Shown here: one piece after another, positions 47,052 to 58,479 of the stretch
Layout: each line of letters opens with the position of its first letter
Position numbering within the stretch: the first letter of the stretch is position 1
Assembly: GCA_946807835.1 (NCBI GenBank)
Contig: OX327705.1
Span: 14,228,501 to 14,292,500, forward strand
From: Ailanthus altissimus
Lineage: Eukaryota > Streptophyta > Magnoliopsida > Sapindales > Simaroubaceae
Direction of reading: 5' to 3'
DNA: 64,000 nucleotides
Program-made: the position numbers and the translations under genes
Notes under the pieces: generated by a model
What the model saw: only the letters and a program-made list of their open reading frames with translations
The model's database searches: none
What the model was told of the DNA's origin: nothing

Positions 47052-47139
47052 ATGTCAGGAACAAACCCTATCACAGCCCTTTTAGCAAATAAACAATTGA
47101 TCGGTGATATTTTTGTAAAATAAAAAAGCAATATGAATA
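47052..47139 (+). pseudogene. N-terminal stub of a copia gag
   Basis: ATG 47052 starts MSGTNPITALLANKQLIGD, typical of a copia gag N-terminus. The conserved tryptophan codon after FVK is a TAA, then KSNMN. The frame is lost where the MULE-like DNA begins near 47145. About 28 codons remain. Confidence 0.65.
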
Positions 47140-47144
47140 TGGGA

Positions 47145-47845
47145 TAAGGACATTTTTGTTCCACGAGTTTGACTTAATTCTCAATTTTATCTCACGAGTT
47201 TCAAAAAATTTAATTTGTCCTAGTCCGTTAGTAAGATTCCATTAACTTTAACACTGGAGGGGTAAAACAGTTATGACTTGTCAATAGTAAGATGGTCTGA
47301 CATAAAATATCCATATGTCAATCATTGATATGTCACTTAAATAATAAAATAAAATAAAAAAAGAGAGCAGTTATCGCTGCCGTCGTCAGTAGCCAATCGG
47401 CTGCCGGTGACCAATTGCGATTCGACTCAAAATTTTGTGATTCACGCAATGGTAAGATTTTTTTATCAACGGAGTACCGTAGATGTGCCAAAAGTAAAAA
47501 TAAAACACTGTATGAGGCAACGACCACTCTCATTCACCGTTGAACGGTAGGGCGGTGGCGTGCACCGCCCCCACTGTTGGACAGATCGATCGTAGCACCG
47601 TTCGATGGTGAACAATGGTAGCCGCCGACAACTACCACTGGCCGATAGTCACGCGTAGAATGGCGGGGCAATGGCATGCACCGCCCCCATCGTCAGACAG
47701 ATCAGCCGCTGATCTATCTAACAGTGGGAATGGTGCACACCATTATCCCGCCACCGCCACTCGATGTGTGACCGGCGGCCACCACCATTTGCCATGAAAT
47801 AGTGGGGTAGTAGAGTGCACCGCCCCCACCATTGAATAGATGGGC
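47145..47845. mobile_element. truncated MULE-like element with GC-rich interior
   Basis: Begins GGGATAAGGACATTTTTGTT, with ACGAGTTTGACTT and TTTAATTTGTCC blocks like terminal repeats of plant MULE-type elements. The GC-rich interior repeats GTGCACCGCCCCCAC three or more times with ACAGATC spacers (47560-47845). No inverted copy of the left end is seen on the right, where repeat family 2 begins, so the right TIR is missing. A 60-codon frame inside is not a gene. Confidence 0.5.
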
Positions 47846-48215
47846 TAGAGTAAAATTTTTAAAAGATTAGGGATTAAGTTAGTATATTCAAATATAACAA
47901 AGAACGAAACTAGTAATTTTCTTATAAGAATAATAATTATGTTAATTATTATTGCACCAAACACTAGAATATCTATATAGCCATTATCAATAATGATGAT
48001 GTCGTTTTAGTTAATCATGTATACCTTCAAACCCCAAATTCTCGACTTATAGAATGGGGAAGTTATTTTTAGCATTTGAGCATCGTAGAAGCATACAAAA
48101 GTACCTTTAACTACAAAACAATATAAAATTTTATTAAATAACGATGCATTAGAATGCACTGCTACTCTATTTATGTAGATTACCAACCATTCACTATGAT
48201 GTTGATAACAATATA
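47846..48215 (+). repeat. dispersed repeat family 2, copy 2 (partial)
   Basis: Starts mid-unit right at the edge of the MULE-like DNA. Matches copies 1 and 3 through CACTAGAATATCTATATAGCC and later blocks. Confidence 0.75.
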
Positions 48216-48219
48216 GGAT

Positions 48220-48720
48220 CATTGTAGTCTAAGTTATTACTTTTGGCGGTAACGGACTTCCATAGAGATAAAATCTAAAATTCTTAAATGAGGCTTGTAT
48301 TTTGTCTTTTCAAATTGTACTAACTTGTAATTTTCAAATTTAAAAATAAAATGCACACAAGTCAAAGTACGATTTTCCCTTAAAAGTGTTACTTTTTTAT
48401 GTCAACATTATAATGACATGGGCTAAAGTAGATTTTTTAAAAGATTAGGGATTAAGTCAGTATATTCAAATTAACCAAGGATGAAACTAATAATTTTTTT
48501 ATAAATATAATAATTATGTTATCTATTGTTGCACCAGACATTAGAATATCTTTGTAGCCATTGTCAGCAAGGATGATGTTATTTTAGTGAATCTTGGATA
48601 CCTTCAAACCTTAATTTCTTGATTTATAAGTTGTGGAGTCATTTTTAGCCTTTGAGCATCATAAGAGCACAAAAAATACCTTTAATTATGAAAACACAAT
48701 AATATGCTATTAAAACTATA
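48220..48720 (+). repeat. dispersed repeat family 2, copy 3
   Basis: Full-length relative of copy 1, lying directly after copy 2 as an imperfect tandem pair. Confidence 0.78.
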
Positions 48721-48724
48721 ACGT

Positions 48725-50740
48725 TTATTGGTCCTAATGTATTTTAGGCAAGGACTAAGTTTTTCTTTTTTTCGTTATTTAAAAAATAGTCATATTTTTT
48801 CTTCTTTTATATTGAAACCTAATCCATAACATAGAAGAAAAACCTTATCAGAAATAGGAAAGAATAATAGAAGCAAAATCACTATATATAGGGCTTAAAT
48901 TCAAACTACTTCAATGAACCAAATTCTTCTCCATTCTCTTTAGGCACAAAGAGAGAGAGAGAGAAATCTCTAGTGAGAAAAAGTGAGAGAATGTGCTTGA
49001 ACATCTTTGTAATTCTAATTTATATATTATTTTGAGATATAGTACAATATTAGACTTGTTGTTTAGTTAAGAGAATAGACATAGGTTTACGGGAATCGCA
49101 CTACTATAAATCTCTAGTGTCTTATCTTTTTAATTTTATTTCTTTACTACTTGTTGATATTTATTTTTAAATTTAGGTCTTGGTTTAGAGTGCGGATTTT
49201 CAACAATGGTATAAGAGCTGAAGGTTCAAAAGATTAAAGAAAGACTTAAGGGTAATTTATTAAGAATCTAAAGAATGATGACCAACAAGTTTGAGGTGAA
49301 GAAGTTTAATTGGCAAAGAGATTTTAGTCTTTTGCAGAAGAAGATGAAGGCCAGACTGGTTTAGCAAAACGTTGCTAAAGCCTTACTAGTGCCAAAAGAA
49401 GAAATGACTTCAATAAATGATGAAAAGATGGCAGAGATGGATGAAATCATATTCAACACCATTATCTAATAATTATTTGACAACGTACTGTGATAAGTCA
49501 ATGAAAGGACTGCATGGAGCTTTAGGGTAAGCTTGAAAGTTTGTTATTTCTAAATCTTTATCTAGTAAAATTCTTTTGAAAGAAAGGTTATTTGACTTTT
49601 GAATAAATTCATCTAAAGATTTAAAAGAGAATCTTGATGAATTCAAAAGGATCTGTATAGACTTGGCAAATACTGGTGAAGTAATCAGTTATGAGAATCA
49701 AGTTGTTATTCTTTTAGATTCATTGCCAAGTTCTTACCGGAAAGTAAAATCAGAAATCAAATATGCAGAGAAAGTTTTACTCTAAAAAATTGCCTAACTA
49801 CGTTAAGACTAAGAGAACAAGAAAAAAAAAATGAGAAGAAAGATTGTGGAGGAAACCCATTTTTAAGAGGAAGACTATAAAAAAGAGAGAAAGAAAAGTA
49901 TGCAAGAAAATCCAAATCCAAGTCAAGGGCCGATGATAGAAAATATTATTTCTGTGGAAATGAGGGGCACTTAACAAGAAATTGCCATGAAAAAATTAAA
50001 AACTTTTTTTAAAAAAAAAGAGTTCAGATCATGCAGATGCAATAATAGCATTTAATGGGTATAGTTCTCATAGTTTAGAAGTTCTCAAAGTTTTAGTATA
50101 GAAAAATCTAAAAGATTAGGTCTTGGATTCTAGATGTGCTTACCATACGAGTCTTAATGGAGAATAATAATTCATGTAAGGTGATTGAGATAGGTAAAAT
50201 TCTCATAAAGTTGTATGATGGAATAATAAGAATCTTGAAAGATGCGAGACATTTTCATGAATTAAATAGAGACATAGTATGTTTAGAGGTTCTGAATGTA
50301 TCCGAATACACTTATAAAATTCAATTGACTGCTGAGGATAAACAAGGGTTTTATGCTTATAATGAAGGGTACTAAGCAAGCTTATTTGTTATTTTACAAG
50401 AAAGCACTATCACTAAATATATTGTCGCTACTACTCATGCAGGGTTTAATAAGATTTATTTACGTATAAGAGGTTAGGCCATACAAAAAAACCAAGCTTA
50501 CTGCAATTAGAAAAATAAAGTTTCATTGGGAATGAAAAATTGGCTGGGTATGAATATTGTATATTGAAAAAATAACACAGAGCTAGTTTCAGCACCAACA
50601 ATTACAAGGTAAATAAAGTTTTAGAATATATTCATACTAACTTGTTCAGGCCAATAAATATAGTAACATATGATGGTAATATGTATTTTATATCCTTAAT
50701 TGATGATTACTCAATGACTAACCATGTAAAAGTAAATGAG
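48725..50740 (+). mobile_element. 5' part of a copia element: LTR, PBS, gag, protease, start of integrase
   Basis: LTR about 48725-49206 with TATATATAGGGC near 48882, ending TTTTCAACA. PBS-like TGGTATAAGAGC at 49208-49219. gag from ATG 49274 (MMTNKFEVKKFNWQRDFSLL). Zinc knuckle near 49935-49985 with its first cysteine changed to tyrosine (YYFCGNEGHLTRNC). Protease site VLDSRCAYH near 50118 (DSG changed to DSR). Integrase start LEYIHTNLF then YFISLIDDYS near 50620-50715. The element stops near 50740; RT, RNase H and 3' LTR are absent. Many stops. Confidence 0.78.
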
Positions 50741-51044
50741 TCAAAGAGAACTCAAAATAATGTAGAAGAATCTCACTTTGCATTATTTTAATAATGTAAA
50801 CAATTTTGCATTATTTAATTAAGTTTGCTTATGCAACAAGCAACTAAATTATTGTAACAAAAGTCAAACAATCAATGGCCATTATCTTGCCACTTGTCAT
50901 TATCTTATTGGTTAATAACTTGTATTAACTAATTAAATGATGTACTTAACACTGAAACTTTGACAAGTGCGCATCCTAAAGGATCCTGATACAAATTTTT
51001 AGCTTATTAAAATAGTTTGGATCGAACTGTTCAATCTAGCCTGC
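50741..51044. other. junction DNA right of the truncated copia
   Basis: AT-rich, no gene. Some phrases (CACTTGTCAT...TTAATTAAT, TTAACACTxAAAC) resemble DNA at 39480-39650, so the following repeat copy may be part of a larger duplicated segment. Confidence 0.4.
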
Positions 51045-51600
51045 TACCTTAGTGCTTAAAGAGTACACTTTATATTATAAGACTCTCTAGGTTCACGCTC
51101 ATTTTTTATATAGAACTCTTCCATAAGTCCGTGAATGATACCCTACACACATATTATAGATATTACAAAGTAATACGTTGAACCATACAAGTTGAGGTTA
51201 ACTATATATGCTTAATCCTTCTATCACCTATATCTTAAAAGAGCAGAGATATAGATCATAACTGTCAAATCTCTATTTGCTCAATTGTGAACTTATATTC
51301 AGATTCGTATTTCTATAAACAATATCCGCAAATACTTTTGCGATATTTTTATTCCTATAAAAAAAATTTTTTTGGGTTTAATACTTATGGTCATAAGATA
51401 TTTTGAAATACAATCTCGAAGTATCAAGAAATATAATTCACTTATATGAGTTGACAAATCTCATATCTACACACACCAAATTCTATGAGGATTGAACCAT
51501 TCTCGACGACATCTAGATGTCAGACCATGAAAGGTCTCTAACATGCATAAAATTAAAGTATCATGAATCAGTCACAAGTCCATCATGGTGCTTAAGTCCA
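51045..51600 (+). repeat. dispersed repeat family, copy 2
   Basis: Same family as 40495-41045, same strand, with scattered substitutions and small indels. Confidence 0.8.
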
Positions 51601-51899
51601 TCATAGACCCGTGATCCACAATGTCGCACTGACAATGTAGTGCATACAGTACAACATTTTATTTTAAAATAGAGAAAACATTTATAAAGTATTTAAATAT
51701 CACTAAATTCATAATTTTATAAATTAATATTTAAAAATTAAATTAATTATAATTGATTAGTTATTAAATTAAATTAAATCTATATTTAAAAAAATATTAA
51801 TTTACAAAAATAATATAATAATATATGTTAGTTAATTTAATATGTATGTTATTTAATCATAATTGTTTTAATTATATTTTGTGTATTTTTCCAAAAACT
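51601..51899. other. AT-rich spacer
   Basis: No feature seen. Confidence 0.4.
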
Positions 51900-53940
51900 A
51901 ATGTCTCAAAATGATATAAAACTCTAGATAATTAATTCTATCGCGTATTGATTACGTGTTATTCAAAATGTAGGCTCTGAATTATATAAAAGAAAAATCG
52001 ATGCCTAATCAAACAGAGTTGTTTAAGCAGACTTGTATAGGGTAGTTTTTAGATATGTCTAATATTTCTTTATGCGATATTTTGGTGCATGAGATATTGG
52101 TATGTAAGGTGTAGACCTTAAATCTATATAAAGAGATATGATTTTACATTGGCAAGAACCGTATTCGATTCACTTAGAAGAAATTTATATTGATTATTGG
52201 GTTGATGATGGAGGTTACTAGCCTGCCTAATAGTAAAACAAAAAATTAGAAAATCGTTTGCGGAAGAATTTCTTTTTGGTCTAAAGAAAGCTAACATACA
52301 CCTTTGTTGATTCTTGTACGCATCTCTTGACTTATTGAAATTAAATGATGAAGACGTAATGAAGTTGATTTTATTCTATTTTATTCATCGTATTTTGATC
52401 TAGAGCAATAAATGTAGTGAGATTCAAAATTTTGTTCTAAGTAAAGTGGACGACTTGATGAGTTCAATAAATATTTATGAGGGCAACATTACATGGAGCG
52501 TACTTCATGGTTTATTCAGCAAAATGACATTCTAAAATTTGGAAAAAATAAGAAAAAACAATCCCGTAGTGAAGGGGTAGAGTTTTTGCCCATGCGTTCT
52601 AGGTGCGTAATAATTTTGTTGTATTCAATATTTTGATCTTAATTATTTATTTTTTTATTTATAGTAAACTTATGTTTCAAAATTATTTCATGTATGGATT
52701 TACAAGGTCATTACGGTCTACGATGAACCTTTTAGTTTTCATTATGATAATTGCTTCTCTTGTATTTTGAACTAAAGGAGCAGAGGGACTTCACTATTTA
52801 TGAATATTGAGGAGACAATTTTGTCTAAGGGTTTGTTATTCTTAATCTATTAACATTTAATTATATTAATCTTGTTGCGTAATATATGTAACCTAATTTC
52901 AAATTTGTAGGTTCTTTTATTACATTGTAAGTCAGTACCAAATAATCACGAGACTAAAGAAGAGGTCATCCAATTGATCAAATATCTAGGGATTTCCATT
53001 GAGATCGATGCTGAGAACTTACCACATATGTGTGGTTTTGTACAGAGCAAGAGCAAGAGCCAGCTGGGCTTTGGTTGTTTCACTGACCCTGACGATGATG
53101 ATATGGATGTCGTAGAAGATGATCATGAAGGAGCAGACCCACTTGTGTTTGGAGCAACATTATATTTTATTTTTATCCAATTAACTTAATTAGTATAATA
53201 ACAAAAGTTATTAACTATGATAATTTTTTCCTTGTAGTTTGAACATAGTACAACTGCACAACATGACATTATACATGAGATTGAACAACTGTATGAGGAG
53301 ATAATGAAGAGATTTAATTGTACTAAAGATGCGTTGATGTAAAGAATAGTGAAGAAACAAAAAGAGCTATTTATGAGGGTTGATCAGGTTTAAACTGATC
53401 TAATGCATTAGATACAGTAGATGATGCAATATTTTCAACAGTTATACTCATTCCAACCTAATGAAAATCAAATAACGGTAAGAAAATTAAATTAATATCG
53501 CTTATAGTAACTTAATTTATGGTATATAATACTTATCCACTTGTATTGACTGAATTTTAGTTTGGAAAGAATGCAACGTATGGCTTTTAGACCTCAACTG
53601 CTAGGTATGACATGCAATCGACTAATAGTCTTGCAATTATATTTACCTGATTTGCCTAAAGGTGTGAGTATGTATGGCTAGTTGTATAGGGATGCATGGA
53701 TTAAATACACCCCATAAACAAATCCTATATCATAAAAATGAGGAAGATGAAGATTGAGCTTCGAGTACAACTTCAGGTGGATGCGAATGTGTTGCAACTG
53801 ATAGAATTAGCCATCCAATATGAGTTTTAAGCCTAGTTGGATAGTGAAAGGGTGTAGTAAGCTTACTTGGCCTTGAATTTGGCCTAGCAAGGTTTCGGAA
53901 GATATTAAAAAAATGGCTAAACGACTTTGTAAGTGAAAAT
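51900..53940 (+). pseudogene. unidentified spliced pseudogene beside the MULE
   Basis: Coding-like stretches with many stops: IHLEEIYIDYWVDDGGY (near 52180), ENRLRKNFFLV (near 52250), VDSCTHLLTY (near 52310). After a TTTGTAG splice site at about 52911, a frame includes EEVIQLIKYLGISIEIDAEN and an acidic tail DPDDDDMDVVEDDHEGADP (53090-53145). After another CTTGTAG at about 53238, EQLYEEIMKRFNCTKDALM follows. The acidic and helical segments look like a plant nuclear or transposon-associated protein. I do not recognise the family. It may be a second gene of the adjacent MULE or a captured host gene. Confidence 0.4.
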
Positions 53941-54009
53941 TATTTACACACATATATATATATATATTGGATTTAATCATTTGCTTTAAATAAATTAATT
54001 TTTATCTTG

Positions 54010-54625
54010 ATACTACCGTGTTGATCAAATACAAACACAAGATTCTCAATATCACAAAGAACTCCTTGAAGTTTGGCCATAAACCATACCCATAAAGCTT
54101 CATTTTTTAAATTAGCAATACCACGTGCTAGTGAAAATTTTGATTATTTTTATTCTCACAAACAACCACAAACATTGTACCTAGTTACATATTTTTCAAA
54201 ATGCACCATCAACTGCAATAACTAGCTAAATGGATGATTGGAATCTTTTAATGCATGATCCAAGTGCCAGAAAGAAATATATAAAGTGTTTGCAGTCCTT
54301 AATTTTTAAATGAGTAACTGTACCCAAGTTCTGTTGTTCTAGCAAGTAGTATGCAGGAAGTAATATAAACAAAGACTTTGCAATACCTTGTATCAACCTC
54401 AATACATTCTCCTTAGCTCATCAAACAGTAGAGCAAGTTATCTCCATACCAAATCCCTTACATATGTCTGTTTAGATCTCTTTCGGTCTATAAAGTCTTC
54501 TCACAGATGCAAACTTGCCCTTTTATAAATTTGTTAATAATCTAACTCTTTACTTGTCAGTAACCATCTCATAACCGATCTAATTGGCATATGAGATATG
54601 TATTAATTATGTACACAATGAATTG
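54010..54625 (-). pseudogene. MULE (MuDR-type) transposase, C-terminal part of the remains
   Basis: Minus-strand phrases: VIAVDGAFLK (the conserved VD-G-TFLK block, near 54215), then ALWVWFMAKLQGVLCDIENL and VFVFDQHGSI (near 54015-54090), matching the 'WxWF...L...FISDRHxSI' block of plant MULE transposases. Upstream pieces near 54300-54370 fit the region before the catalytic core. Stops and shifts are frequent. It is separated from its N-terminal remains by solo LTR B. Confidence 0.7.
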
Positions 54626-54630
54626 CTTCC

Positions 54631-57600
54631 TGATAAGGGCGTAAAAGTATTAGTATGATTTGTACCCAACTTTTAAGTTTTTCTCCAAATCATAAATATT
54701 TCGCAATTTAATTGTGTTTTCTGATAATAAATAGATGCATGATGGAAAATGTGACGTATAGGAACAAACGAATGGTGAATCGAACGTCAAACGAAAAAGT
54801 TACGCTCAAAATAGGAAATGGGTACCAGGGCTGGGCGCCGCAGCGCCCATGACTGAGAGCCGTGGCGCCCAGGTCAATAGCTGAGCGCCATGACACTCGT
54901 GGAGGTAAACAGTACCTATATAAATAGTATCTTATAAACATTATTTTGCTACAGTAACTTATGAGCAGTAAAATAGAAAGTCAAAAAACTCTAAGAGAGA
55001 AAAGAGACAAAAACTTAGAGAGAGAATTCACAACACAAGATCAAAAATCAAAGATCAAAGTCAAAGATTGAAGAACCAAGATCAAGATTCAAACTTCAAG
55101 TCAAGATTGAGGGAGAAGCATATCAAGGAGTCACTTTGATTAGTTTTTCTTTTCTTTCTTTATCATTATGTTCTTTTTCTTGTCGATCTTTATGAATTGG
55201 TTTGATACTTTTAGTTTTGTTATGGGTTAATTTGTTCATCTAGGGTTAGACTATGTGAACCTAGTATAGATTTGGATTGTGTTAAATTTTAGTTTATGAA
55301 CTTGATAAATTTAATTGATTCATTCTATCTTGTTTAATGTTTTCATTATCCTTGATCAATATTTTGAATGATTGAGGAACAATGATGAACTCGACGGAGA
55401 AATTCATGTGTTTAGCCTGGGATAGTTTGATGCATGATCATAGGGTAACAACTATGAGTTCCATCTAAGATAGACATATACCTAGGTGGCATGTATGGTA
55501 TAATTTAGACTTGATCTTGTTGAATTACATTTTGATTTGATTACCATAGATATATAGGTGATTGTTAGAATGTATAATATAGTCACTTGACCATCGACAA
55601 AGGCTTGTGATAAGATAAGTATCTAAGTTAATCAATTAGTATTAAAGAATTAACTAAGGGTTAATGAATCTAATAAAATATTAAGGGACGAGTTAAAACC
55701 TTAGATTATCTTTATTTGTGATGTAACACCCTTCTCACTCGCCTCTCATTGAAACACGAGATCAGGGGGAGCTACGATAGCATCGAATAGAAACAATGAT
55801 AATGATTATTCAAACTTCAAAAATATTTTTGTTTTATAAACATTTACGGAGAAAAACTGACAGAGTCTCTCTTAAAAATTGAATTTTTACACTACCTATA
55901 ACAAAAGAAACACTCCCAAAATTTCAATATCCATTTTTAACCAACTTCCATATTTGTTTTTCAGCAAATGTTCACAACTCATATTGCAATATAAATGTAT
56001 CAAACCATTACAAAACTATTTCACATCCAGTATATTATCAAAATAAATATCATATATCATGGATTTATGGGAGATAGTTCGGAATAAATACATATATACA
56101 TGCACATACACTTAATGTCCATAATATAATATACAATAGTTTATAGAAAAACAAAATATCTATAAAAAATAATTATATAGAGAGAGGATGTGAGCGACTC
56201 TGAGCAGCTGCAGAAAGATTTACTCTTTAGTCTTTAGTGATGGCAACTCTACTACCTGCGCATGGTAAATTCAACGCGCTAAGCACAACAGCTTAGTGGG
56301 TGTACACAAAAGATGAAACAGTATAATAAATTTTTATTACCTTTTTGCAATAAATATATATAAAAAATGAAATTTGTACTAATAACCAATCTTGCCATAT
56401 ATCATAATAAATCAAAATTTATCAATTAATCAATTCATTAAACCAACACATTATTCGATTTCTCATTTCAATTAATCAACAATATATATATATATATATA
56501 TATACACACCAATATTATATTTATAAATAATCTAAGTAGGCACCTAAAATAAACACTGGCACGATACTATGAATTGGCTAATGGGCTAACAAATATTAGA
56601 TAATGATCCGGCATCGACCACTCGGTGACTACCCACCGAATCCAGAACAGATCGGATACACAAAGTAGTGTCATCGGACAAGCAAACGGCGCAGTACTGT
56701 TATAATACCCTATCGGCATGCCAACTACCAATCCTCACCTACCAATGTTCAGGTTTACTTAAAACGTCTCAATAGTATTATTAATACATTAATTTTCTTT
56801 TAAAAGAATATTTTAACACAAATTTATTATTATTAAACTAAATTATTATACAAATTCATGTTTACTCAATTTTTCTGATTATTCATATTTAGACACAAAT
56901 ATTTTTTTATTATTACCAATAGGCCCAAAAGTTTTTACTATTCACCTTTATGCCTAAAATTTTTAAAATATTTATACATAAGCCCAAATGTTCTAAAAAA
57001 TTTCATATAGGTCTAGAATATTCAAAAATACCCAAATAAGTTTCAGATTTTTCAGATTTAATAATTCAGCCCAATTTTTTCAATTTTTCACTTATAGGCC
57101 CATTTGTTCCAAAATTTGCCATTAGGCCTCAATTTCTTCAACAAGTCATATATAAGTTCTAATTCCATATTAATACACATAAGGACAAATTTTTTAAATA
57201 TTTACAATTTAGTCCAGAATTGTTTAAATTTTTTTATATAAGTCTAATTTTCTCAAAATTTATATTTATGCCCAATTTTTCTTTTCTTTTCAATTTTGAC
57301 CACCAATTAATATCCAATACTCAAAACATATTTAATACATTTAGAAATAATATAATTATCAATTCAATGCCATAGTTCAACATACTCATCCATCATATTA
57401 ATAAAATACATAAATATACACTAAAGTTTCTAAGGTAGAAATTTAAGTTTCAAACTAATGTGTACAGCAACCTTATAAGCTTAATTCCTCCACTTGACTC
57501 ATATCTTCTCCTTCTCCTTCCCTTGGCTATCCTTGGTCAAGCTTTCACCTTCATTTGCCAAAATACACAAATAATGAATAAATTTCTAATTTACCAAATT

Positions 57601-58474
57601 AAAAGCATAATTCACTAATTCTACATGGCTACTTCATCTATTAACCCTTGAAACCCCAAATTCATATTCAATAGAATTTTTAGCATCAACTCACCTTGAA
57701 TAACACCTTATACCTTAAAATTGATCCTTGAAACTTGATGAAGAGGGCTTTAATTAAGGATTTGGAGGCTTAATTTACTAATGGAAGTATTGAGAATTGT
57801 TGAATTTAAAGGGGGATAAAAGAAAAATGGAGAGAAAATGCGAAAGGGAGGGGACGGCCAAAGGTTTTGATTTCTTTAAATTTTTCAATACTATTCTCCC
57901 TTTTATAGCCTTTATTTTTCTTTTCAAAATTACCCCCAACTAAACTCAAAATTACAAAAATGCCATTGGTTAGAAATGGTCGCATTTGATTGGTCCAAAA
58001 ATTCTAAACACTATTTATAACTAAACTAAATAAAAAATCTAGTTTAAATCTAACTAATTCTAGTAAATTCTATTTAACAATGTTGGCAAAATTCTATTGG
58101 TCCAAATGTTGGAAAAGTTTTAATAGCATAGGTTTTAATTCCATGCAAATACTTATACCATACTACACTTATTCAACCAATCAAATTATTTCATTTCTTT
58201 TGACTAATAAATTCAATCAAAATAAATAAAAATTTTGGGGTATTACATGTGAATTCTACTCTTTATTTTTGTTTAGTTAATTGAGATAATTAGATTAGTT
58301 AAATAAATTTTAGATTGTGATTTTCTAAATAAAAGTTAAGTAGGTATAATTTTAGTACTTGATTTATAGAATTAGATTGCATAGTCCTTCTGGGATAGAT
58401 ATCTGAACTTAAAATCCTATATTACTTGATACGATAACGTGCAGTTGCGCTTAACTACTACAGCACACCAATCA
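54631..58474 (+). mobile_element. solo LTR B with a nested solo LTR
   Basis: Flanked by perfect CTTCC duplications (54626-54630, 58475-58479). Starts TGATAAGGGCG and ends CACACCAATCA like solo LTR A. Its own length without the nested insert is about 1,313 bp. GC-rich palindromes (GGCGCCGCAGCGCCC) lie at 54829-54905. The TATA box seen in copy A is mutated here (GCAGTAAAATAG). Most of the rest aligns with copy A. Confidence 0.88.
55722..58247 (-). mobile_element. solo LTR of a Ty3/gypsy (Tekay-like) element, 2,526 bp, inside solo LTR B
   Basis: Flanked by perfect TGTGA duplications (55717-55721, 58248-58252). On the plus strand it starts TGTAACACCC and ends GGGGTATTACA. A minus-strand TATAAAAGGGAG near 57898-57909, followed by a pyrimidine/purine-rich leader, sets the orientation. 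A microsatellite (AT)n lies at about 56481-56503. No coding region or second LTR. Comparison with copy A shows the exact uninterrupted target. Confidence 0.88.
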
Positions 58475-58479
58475 CTTCC

